Below, in pieces: positions 1 through 7,681 of a stretch of 16,526 nucleotides of DNA. Position numbers and translations under genes: made by a program. The stretch covers positions 3,114-19,639 of the forward strand of contig NAOQ01000824.1 in NCBI GenBank assembly GCA_002751075.1. The letters run 5' to 3'. Source of the stretch: Ichthyophonus hoferi (Eukaryota > Opisthokonta > Ichthyosporea > Ichthyophonida > Ichthyophonidae). How positions within the stretch are numbered: the first letter of the stretch is position 1; each line of letters begins with the position of its first letter. The notes beneath the pieces were generated by a model that saw only the letters and a list, made by a program, of their open reading frames with translations, had not been told where the DNA came from and searched no databases.

Positions 1-110
1 AACCGGCAACTACAGACTTAGTCTGGATCCTGATTTGTATAAGTGTTGCATTGAATAAAATTCTCGTAAAAAAGACTTGTGTTGCTTTGTTTGTTTATTA
101 AGAGGTTGTT

Positions 111-350
111 ATGAAAGTTACTAGGAAAGAATTTTCTATTACAACAATTCCTAGAGTCAAGCGCAAATCAGCCATATCTTCAGCAACGAAGTTAGGATCC
201 GTGGGGCAAAAAAGTTATGGGCTCAACTCTCATCGGGTAGTAGTCAGAAGGATATTACTAGAAATCTTTTAGAGGTTTTAAACTCTGGATCGAGTGAAGA
301 GACAGAAAACGGACACTGTCCGTGTCATTCATATCATTATATTTATTCTT
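111..350 (+). other. Possible degraded coding fragment, family unknown
   Basis: A short basic, serine-rich reading frame opens with an ATG at 111 (starting MKVTRKEF), and protein-like composition continues to about 350 (KKLWAQLSSGSS, then an acidic stretch). The piece looks broken. I recognise no family. An AATAAA lies just upstream at about 55. A weakly similar AKKL-containing peptide can be read on the minus strand near 16090-16300, so this may be a scrap of a dispersed element and not a host gene. Low confidence that it was ever translated here. Confidence 0.22.
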
Positions 351-357
351 AGAGAGT

Positions 358-612
358 GTAGAGTAGTTTAGAGTAGTATGGTATAGTATAGCATAGTGCA
401 GTGTTGTATAGTATAGTATAGTATAGTATAGTATAGTATAGTATAGTATAGTATAGTATAGTATAATATATAATATAGTATAATATAGTGTATTATAGTA
501 TCATAATATAGTATAGTATAGTATAGTACAATGTAATACAGTATAGTATAGGATAGTGCAGTATAGTATAATATAGTATAGTACCGTATGGTATAGTATA
601 GTGTAGTGTGTA
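358..612. repeat. (TATAG)n pentanucleotide microsatellite
   Basis: About 250 bp of near-tandem TATAG/GTATA units. The most regular core is at about 409-463, with interrupted variants on both sides (TATAA, TGTAG, ACAGT). A looser relative of the same AT-rich pattern lies at 3571-3680. It is simple-sequence DNA with no coding potential. The interruptions suggest an older array with a younger, purer centre. Confidence 0.9.
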
Positions 613-800
613 TACATACTTACCAGGACTAACTATACATATTGGTAACTCTACAAGCATTGCTATTGATCACGAGCACAGCAATCTTTCTTTCTTCATG
701 CTTTACCTCTGCTATAGCTATAAGGTTACTCCATAGATATAAATATTTTTACACTCTACTACAACGCCATCCTAATCCTATCTGATTCCACATATTCATT

Positions 801-1535
801 GGTGTTGTGGTTGCTAAAAAAGCATACCACAATCTCAAGTATGATCGTTATTTTAGTTATATATAGGAAATGTATCTGGATGAACCAATGAGAATAACTC
901 TATTGGCTTTTGGAAATATACTTTTTCTAGCCAGATAAAAATACATTCCATTATATCTCATCTATCAATTAAAACGCATAGTCTAAATACAGTATAAATA
1001 TAAGAATATCACACGAACGATTACCTACTCTGACTATTGCCATCTGATTCTGAGAGGTATAAAATAATACTAGCAGCGCTAATACTGGAATATGGGCTCA
1101 GCCATGGTACCTGACTAGTTTACTATTTGGTTGGAGTAAAATCCTGGCTTGCAAGAATTGGATGTCTTTCAGCCAAGTATAGTCATAAAGAAAAGTTAAA
1201 AAGGAGTGTTTCCCTCGGAAATATGACTTTGTTATATAGTAACCAATAATCACTAGTCTCTATTAGTAAAACACTACAAAAAAACAAAATTATGTGTATG
1301 AACGTGTAGAAAACATACTAGGAAACATACATAAACACAGTGCACACCTTCTTTTTCTACACAGTTTCACTGACACTGATGGAGCAGCATTATCGATTGA
1401 TGGCGATTATCAGAAAAGACTAAGATTGTGTTTTTCTCCAATTAGTTACACATATATCTCACTCGTATCTGATTTACAACAAGGAGTAATAGAGGTTGAC
1501 GATTAGAAGAAGATAGAGTAGAAATAGAAATAAAA
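801..1535 (+). repeat. Dispersed repeat family 1, copy A (with degraded short reading frame)
   Basis: This stretch aligns by eye with the minus strand of 13108-13735. Shared blocks are an ATACCACAA...ATGATCGTTAT block, a ...CCAATGA.AATA.CTCTA block, a GCCAGATAAAAA block, an AGAATATCACAC block, an AGCGCTA.TACT block, a TATA-containing block (GACTTTGTTATATAG), then a piece with coding character (HKHSAH...SIDGD...SLVSDLQ) up to about 1535. Relative to copy B it has roughly 100 extra bases between about 1100 and 1210. The class of element is unknown: it could be a transposable element or a decayed member of a multicopy gene family with its promoter. It looks broken. Confidence 0.7.
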
Positions 1536-1589
1536 AAAGACATACCACAATCTGATGGCATCTTAAAGCATATAAAGCATCACATTATT

Positions 1590-2260
1590 ATCATGGCCCG
1601 CATTACCATGAACACAGCAGCTTCTGTCCAACATTGTTTCCGGGAATTTGTAACACGTGCAGCCACACATATGCACAAACCTACTGCAGCCCTTACTATT
1701 GGGCAAACTCCTTATACATTGTGGCGTACCACACATACCCCAGTTCACTCTCTATGAACCTTTGGTTGCAAATTTTATTACCACACAGATCCTACAGATC
1801 ATTCCTCCAAATTTACCATATGTGACTGTGAGGGTTACCTTCTCAGGTACTTTGAAATTATAGACTGTTAGATCATTTTTGACTGGAAATTTTAAGAAAC
1901 TTTCATATGTTGCACTTACAATTTTTTTTCAAAAAAAAATCCCATTCGCTCATTCTACCCCACTGCCTTACAATGACCATTCACATTTGCATCCAATTCC
2001 ATTTCATTGCTATTACCTACTGGTGTCCCTATGACAATGTCAGCAATAGCATCCTCATCACCTGATGAAGACACTACCCCTATATCATCCACTTCTATAG
2101 ACTATGAGGACTAATCAAGGCATTCTGTAAAGAAAATTCCAATGAAGAACAAAAGTTGGCCTACTGATTTCTTAGGCTACTCTATTCACAAATGCAAGAA
2201 CAACTATTCTAGGCCACCAGCTACATCTGGGACCTATTGGAAATAGGACTAGTATCTGCC
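1590..2260 (+). mobile_element. Fossil Ty1/Copia-like fragment (integrase C-terminal region)
   Basis: Peptide patterns recall the C-terminal part of Ty1/Copia integrase: a GQTPYTLW-type motif near 1700, an FGCK-type motif near 1765, then a serine/acid-rich linker-like stretch around 2040-2115 and an FLGYS-type motif near 2170. The fragment is internal. I see no terminal repeats, no RT/RNase H and no gag. It is an old, clearly broken copy with multiple breaks. The family call rests on motif resemblance alone. Confidence 0.42.
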
Positions 2261-3114
2261 GCACTGAGTTCTATTGGATATTACTCGCCAGGTAAAGGGC
2301 AGACTGAAACTCTAGTTAGCCGCTCGCTCTTAAATCTCTTTTTGTTGATCTACGGATATAGAAGTTAGCTTCTTACTTGGTAATATACTGTGTATGTAAG
2401 AACTGTGATTTAATTGTGGCTCACCAGACTTGACTGGTTGGCTTTCTAATAAAGTATTTGGATTATTTAATGCAACCTATTTGACAGCAATAGACACAAT
2501 ATGAAGCAAAAATTAAGCTCCAAAATTGAACAGAGAATTATTGATGACTGAGAACAGTATTTTTTTATTGGTTTTTTTTTTGCTCCATTCACACACTTTT
2601 TGATCTACAGATAGCCAGTTTTAATATTTCTACTAAAATGACTCTTCAGCTAAATACCTTATTGGTTAATTTCTTGCATAATATGTATTGACAAATCAAT
2701 TTACCAGATTGAAAACACAATGCAATTCCAAAACGTTATGCTATTATTGAACTGAACACCAAAAATGATTGCTATCGGTAAAAAAAAAATATTGTATGCT
2801 TTGGTTTCAATAGGACCTAATCAAGTCCTATAGCCAGGAGCGTTGCCACCCAACTTATTCTCTTATTCTTCGGGAACACATCAAGGGGTGTTAACCAAAA
2901 CTAACACCCGCACAACTCTGTTCATGAATGTAAAGCCACTAGTACCAATGGGGAATCAATCCTGTGTTGTTCACGACTTATCAAACATTGATTGGATGCT
3001 TACTCTAGATCACCAAGTCAAGTTGATTTGATTGCCAGTTTACAGTAAGCCCACGATGGCCATCTGGGAAATGGCTATGCACAATCTAAGCCTCAGAAAA
3101 CCACAGCAGAAGGG
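2261..3114. other. Intergenic, no gene recognised
   Basis: AT-rich DNA with poly-A/T runs (about 2561-2580 and 2780-2790). A perfect 7-bp inverted repeat (ATAGGAC/GTCCTAT, arms 2810-2816 and 2825-2831) could form a small hairpin. Open frames of about 60 codons at 2843-3031 have no recognisable motif. No gene is supported. Confidence 0.5.
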
Positions 3115-3235
3115 TCTATTTAGGGATTTGTTCATCTATTTGGGAATTTTAATTTGCCATCTATTTGGGAATTTGTCCATCTATTTTCGATTTATCCATT
3201 TATTTGTGGGACTTGTCAATTTACTTCCAGCATTA
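3115..3235. repeat. Degenerate minisatellite (ATCTATTTGGGAATTTG-like)
   Basis: Four to five imperfect head-to-tail units built around CATCTATTTGGGAATTT are visible: TTCATCTATTTGGGAATTT, GCCATCTATTTGGGAATTTG, TCCATCTATTTTCGATTT and ATCCATTTATTTGTGGGAC. Unit length is about 20-30 bp. The array directly abuts copy C of dispersed repeat family 1. Confidence 0.65.
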
Positions 3236-3490
3236 AGAAATGTATATGTATGAACCAATGGGAATAGCTTTATCGGCTCTTTTATCTGCCACAGAAATGC
3301 ATCACAATATATCTTATGAATCAATCACACAATCTTATCTTAGGATACGAAAAATCTAAATTATTACACTAATAATTATTGCTCTAATTATTGCCATCTG
3401 ATTCTCAGGGTCATATAATAATTCTAGCAGAGCTAGTACTAGAAGTCATGATATACGAACTTTATACAGCGAGTGCATTTGCCATGACAA
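3236..3490 (+). repeat. Dispersed repeat family 1, copy C (5' part only)
   Basis: It matches the upstream half of copies A and B: a GAACCAATGGGAATAGCT block, a TTGCCATCTGATTCTCAGGGTCATATAATAATTCTAGCAGAGCTAGTACTAG block (given here only as a landmark at about 3395-3446), and a TATA-like GAACTTTATACAGCG block at about 3459-3473. The reading-frame part present in copies A and B is not recognisable here. Same orientation as copy A. Confidence 0.65.
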
Positions 3491-3570
3491 TCATATGTCA
3501 GCAGATCTCTTATATCGTTTCACTACTAGACTACCTACGTATATGTCGGACTAAGTCACGATGAACAGTT

Positions 3571-3680
3571 TTTTATACTATATTATATTATAGTATGGTA
3601 TATCATGTTATATTTTATTACATTTTGTTGTATTACAATATACTATATTATATTATCTTTAATACTATATTGTATTAACG
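3571..3680. repeat. AT-rich low-complexity stretch
   Basis: Irregular TATTATA/ACTATAT/GTATTA units, related in composition to the pentamer array at 358-612 but much less regular. No coding potential. Confidence 0.7.
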
Positions 3681-3682
3681 AC

Positions 3683-3815
3683 CAATAATCATTTAATATT
3701 ATTTGTAATTGTTACATAAATAGCCTGGAAAAATAGTTTATGCAATCTATTGGTGTTAAATGACAGTCCAAGATCGATTAGAATTGAATCAACCAGTGGC
3801 AGAGGTCCCGCGACT
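3683..3815 (+). repeat. Dispersed repeat family 2, copy D
   Basis: Aligns by eye with 11418-11560 in direct orientation. Shared blocks are AATCATTTAATA, CTGGAAAAA.AGT, GCAATC.A.TGGTGTTAA, ATCGATTA.AATT.AA and .TGGCAGA.GT. Its left edge (CCAATAATCATT) also resembles the segment after the TATA-like block of family 1 (CCAATAATCACT in copy A), so families 1 and 2 may share a promoter-like module. Element class unknown. Confidence 0.65.
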
Positions 3816-4009
3816 ACATAAAACCAGTATACTTATTATTAATAAAGCGCTGGCGTGCATATTATTGTATTTATTTTTTGATAATTAAGGTATAATTGTT
3901 TTAGCTTGCTTCCTATAAGTTTGATCATATCAGCATGAAGATAATATGTATAATCTATAGTAATATAATTCATCATTGTTAATTTACGGGTATGTCCCCA
4001 GTAGAATTG

Positions 4010-4180
4010 CATAACACTTTATTATTCGTTGAATTAACCTTAGCAAAACCCAATGATATGGTTTGTACATAGTGTATTCAAAACAATCACTATTACAGCT
4101 ACCATGTACCCCAATAGGAATACGACGTTAGTATTGTCTTTGTACTGGTTGTTGTTTAAAATTATAAATGTTTTCTCTCA
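4010..4180 (+). repeat. Dispersed repeat family 3, left copy
   Basis: It matches the reverse complement of 16310-16512. Shared blocks are ATAACA.TTTATTATTC, CAATGATATGG-like, ATTACAGCT.CCATGTACC followed by CCAATAG, and TTGTCTTTG.ACTGGTTG. The right copy has about 15-20 extra bases between two blocks. Non-coding as far as I can see. Confidence 0.75.
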
Positions 4181-4832
4181 TCAATTTACTCATCCTGGTG
4201 TACGTATGTCCAGATTGGGACTTATATAACAAGTGATTTTATATTAACAAAATTCACACCCAATACTATCGAAAAAATACCTTGCCAGTGTAAATGGCAC
4301 AGGTATACACGGTATAAAAAGAATTATAGATACTTCAGTAATCTTATAGGTGTTGTACCACATTATACTGATATTTCAATAACCAACATCATAGTAATTA
4401 AGAAAATTAAGCTTTAGTTGTATGAGGCAGTACAATGTAATAAGCATCTAAAGGACTTCGGACTAATTAAAAATTGTTCGCTATTATGGTGATTATCTTA
4501 AGATAAAATTAGAATATTATCACAACCTCTCTGTGAGCAAATAAAATATATCTAGATTTACTTAGTTAAATTCAACAAATTTTCATTGTGCATTGCATAG
4601 TAAACTATTTATTTATAATATCAATATCAAGGAATATGACAGAATCTAACCCATTGATTAAATAGAAAATATAATAAGCTTACAGGTAGTGTTGAAATGA
4701 AAGCAAAATGGAGGCCGGCAAGAGGTTGAGCTCTGTGGCCAATAGCGCTGTAGGAAAAAGAGGGAAGAATTCAAATAGTAACAGCAACTTACAAAAAAAA
4801 AAATCAATTATCTTTTTTGCATGCCTTATTGG
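4181..4832. other. Intergenic, 3' flank of the SMYD-like gene
   Basis: AT-rich DNA without recognised genes. The minus strand carries AATAAA at 4608-4613, about 220 bp beyond the SMYD stop codon. It could be that gene's polyadenylation signal, but in DNA this AT-rich a chance match is likely. Confidence 0.4.
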
Positions 4833-6250
4833 CTATTCGCTTGCAGAGCAACGTACACACTTGCACTCGAAATGGTAATCATTCTTTAGAAGCTTCTTAC
4901 GGACTTCAGTTATCTCGGTAAACTCCAAGCCTATATAGCTAATAGTAAGCTCTTCCCCTGCAGCCACTGCCCTGCGAGTACGCAATGCGAGATCAGGCAG
5001 CTCTTGGTCAGTGTAAAGATTAGGAGAGCAGCTGTGGTTGAAGCCTGACAAGTAGGTGTATACAGCCTTGGCCACAATGCTTTCCTCATTGTTGTACAAC
5101 CCAAACTGTATTGAATGTATGTATGGTTAGTAACAACATAGAAACGAGTACCTCTCTCTCTTCTTGATAAAAATATAATGCAGTGCAATATCAAAAACTT
5201 AACTGAAAATCTATATTATAGTATTACCTACAACTGTAGCCTAATGGAAGCTAGGTATTTTATGTTTTCCGTTCCTTGCTTATCCAATATATAAAAACTA
5301 TTGTTTACACTAATTCTATATCAGCAATAATTCCTTCTATGGATAACATTTAAATAATGCAAGATCGAATATGCATCGTGTATACAATCTCGCCAGTGTA
5401 ATGGCCACTGTATAATATACCTGATTGCAATTGATGGAAGCCATCAAGTTTACAACTAGCTGACTGTCACATATACCCCTGGGAAGAGCATTAACAACTA
5501 CCTTGGCAGCAGTCTCTAAAATGTCTATCATTAAGGGCGTAAATGCTGATAGATTGTTAACTAACAAAGAGAACTGCTTGTAGCCACCAGGAGTAATAGA
5601 AGTGTTGGGGTATATGGTATATGCCTTCTCTTTGTCTGAACAACTAGTTAATGACTCCAGAGAAGATGGTGGAAATAATAGAATAGTGGAGCTATTCTGA
5701 GAAAATTCCATTTTTGGCTCAATAGATCCTTTTGATTCTTTCACTCCCAATACTATCAGTCTAATCGCCTGTCTTGCCCACATTTTCGTGTCACGAGAGC
5801 AGTTCTTCTTTTGAATTTTGGCAAAAGCATCGCATTCCACCTGATCGTGTTGGTATTGCCGGCCTAATGCCTCACACTTGGGACTGCACCAGGACACATA
5901 ATGACAGGTCTTGCTGTAGGAGAATACTTAATATTAATATATGCCAGTATATATAGATAATGCATGTATGTGATATACCTATATATGGTTTATGTACCAT
6001 TCCATTTGTAACAACTGCATGAAAAGCCAACCTACCAGGCTAAAAGATCGGCCGCCGTCTCACTATGATGAAAACAAGTGTCGCAAATATATTTGACTTC
6101 GTCAGCGTTTGGAGAGAACGCCAGTGGGGAGCATGCCATCAAACGGTAATCATCAGGAAGGTCACGGCGAGCCACAATATAACAACCTCTTCCTGGTGCA
6201 TTGCAAACCTCTACATCCTTTAACACTGGTCCCAAGGCCGCCCTGAACAT
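4833..6250 (-). CDS. SET and MYND domain (SMYD-like) protein-lysine methyltransferase, three exons
   Basis: Minus-strand exons 6250-6036, 5913-5421 and 5105-4833 splice to a 326-residue protein. Introns are 122 and 315 bp with GTAGGT/CAG and GTATAT/CAG ends. The family transfers methyl groups from SAM to lysines of histones or other proteins. Visible parts: split-SET N part with GRGCYIVARR (20-29), a MYND zinc finger (56-99: C56, C59, C72, C75, C81, C85, H94, C99), FNHSCSPN (258-265), GEELTISY (286-293, with the catalytic-type Tyr293) and post-SET cysteines 317, 319 and 322. All expected zinc and SAM-site motifs are intact. SMYD1-3 run to about 430-490 residues; this model ends right after post-SET and lacks the C-terminal helical domain. 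ATG 6250 is the first in-frame ATG after a stop, although an upstream exon joining at a CAG near 6280 cannot be excluded. No subfamily assigned. Confidence 0.88.
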
Positions 6251-6941
6251 GCAGGCTCTTTGTTCATCTGTCAGCTGTGCTTTGAGAAGCGTGAATGTTA
6301 CTTATTTGACCTTTCAGTCGGTATACTTGGCTCCTTGACCTCAAGTAAAGCGCAGAAACAGAAGACTGATGCAAGTTGGATATATATAGTAACGCTCATC
6401 TACTAGGCCTCTTTCAAAAGATTAAACTAAGAATATGAACAGTTTTGAGTGGTTGGTGAGAGGCGGAAAAAAAAAGGCGGGGAAAGGAAGAGTATGATGA
6501 TAAAATGAATCAGGAATGGGAATAATAACAGATAGAACGTAAGAAGAAAAAACATAAAATGAAATAAAATAAAAGCAATTCAGCTGGACTTGTAGAGATT
6601 AAGAATAAGAATGGAATAAGAATGTATGTATAACAGAACAATAACACCCTATTGTACATCAGTCTAAATCTCACACAGGGACTTACTCCTCTGCAGTAGG
6701 ATCCCTTTGTTCCGAATATGTTTCTTTCCCTGAAAGGGTGCTGCCGGTATTATTGTTTCGGCCAACATTTGGCAAATATATAGGCAGTCAAATGCCAGGA
6801 ATTTCTTATGAACGACAGTTAAAACTACTAAAACAGTGACAATTAAAGTTAGAGAGTTTTAAATGAAGTTCTGTGTAAATCATGAAGAAAATTGTTGTTG
6901 CCATTTGTAAATAAAAAATGTAAAGGAAAGGGAACAGTATA
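6251..6941. other. Divergent intergenic region, SMYD side
   Basis: Presumed 5' flank of the SMYD-like gene. A purine-rich stretch (about 6455-6560, AAAAAAAAAGG/GGAAAGGAAG-like on the plus strand) and AT-rich DNA are present. No reading frame with recognisable content. Confidence 0.45.
6381..6400. promoter_or_regulatory. TATATATAG-TAACGCTC motif, possible core promoter element
   Basis: TATATATAGTAACGCTCATC lies about 130 bp upstream of the SMYD start codon. Read on the minus strand, the TATATATA part could act as a TATA box. A close relative (TATATATAGGTACGCTCCTC) occurs at 7472-7491 and a weaker one (GATATAGTTACGTTCCTGG) at 7102-7120, all between the two divergent genes. The functional reading is an inference. 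Confidence 0.28.
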
Positions 6942-7081
6942 GATAAAGAACGCTAATGCGACCTCTTCCTAGTATTGAGTAAGGATAAAGAATGCTAATG
7001 CGATCTGCGAGATCTGCCTTATAGTAAGTAAGGATAAAGAACGCTAATACGACCTGCGAGATCTGCCTTGTAGTGAATGCG
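6942..7081. repeat. Three-unit tandem repeat (49-bp unit)
   Basis: Units start at 6942, 6984 and 7033 with GATAAAGAAYGCTAATRCGA. Units 2 and 3 are both 49 bp and share CTGCGAGATCTGCCTTRTAGT. Unit 1 is 42 bp and more diverged in its second half. The array sits near the middle of the intergenic region between the divergent SMYD-like and spherulin-4-like genes. It is non-coding. An internal inverted repeat (GCGAGATCTGC around AGATCT) is present in units 2 and 3. Confidence 0.85.
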
Positions 7082-7471
7082 TATAAAATAATATAGTAAT
7101 AGATATAGTTACGTTCCTGGCACTTAAATTGTAGTGCATAGTACTGTCCTTTGCTTTGTCATTATGACATGTTGTTAGATATACTCTCAAACCTACATAT
7201 ATATATAGAACATAACATATGTATAATTGACTGGGTGTAATTAGTAATGTATAGTTTATCGAATTAAATTTTATTGTTTACATTATCATTCCTTACAATC
7301 AGTAATTAATTAATCTGTTTGTCTGAATATCATATCTTATAAAAACCTCAACCGTTGTCAAAGCAAAGATTATAAGATCTATTATTAGATAGTCTAGTAC
7401 TATATGCTAATTGATTGGAATGGAAATGTATGATATGGTTGGCTGATTGTATGTTCTATTCTTAGATAGTA

Positions 7472-7491
7472 TATATATAGGTACGCTCCTC
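7472..7491 (+). promoter_or_regulatory. Second copy of the TATATATAG-TACGCTC motif
   Basis: TATATATAGGTACGCTCCTC lies about 190 bp upstream of the start codon of the plus-strand gene. It matches the motif at 6381-6400 in 17 of 20 positions. It could be an initiation site for the gene or a remnant of a short dispersed repeat. Inference only. Confidence 0.25.
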
Positions 7492-7586
7492 ACTGTTCAG
7501 GCATATTTGAAATTAGAAATATATATAGTTGGGTAGAGGCAACGACAAAATTCTTTAGTCGCCAAAAACCCAATCGTTCATGTACA

Positions 7587-7592
7587 TATATA
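7587..7592 (+). promoter_or_regulatory. Possible TATA box of the spherulin-4-like gene
   Basis: TATATA lies 90 bp upstream of the ATG at 7682 and is the nearest such element, leaving room for a 5' UTR of about 60 bp. The ATG context is CCAAAATGT (A at -3), acceptable for animal initiation. TATA-like strings are common in this region, so support is weak. Confidence 0.22.
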
Positions 7593-7681
7593 GCCTGAGA
7601 AATTTCTCATTTAATTAGTAGTTGTGAGAATCTGTCAAGTCGTTAAAAAAAATCCCATAACTTGTTGAGGATATCTCCAAA

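Noticed and set aside
1563-1863. Three overlapping frames on both strands over the Copia-like fossil
   Set aside because: They are shadows of the degraded element and show no independent coding features.
2843-3253. Two adjacent open frames of 62 and 73 codons
   Set aside because: No recognisable motif and no credible splice sites joining them. The second runs into the degenerate minisatellite at 3115-3235, which gives it repetitive hydrophobic residues of no coding meaning.
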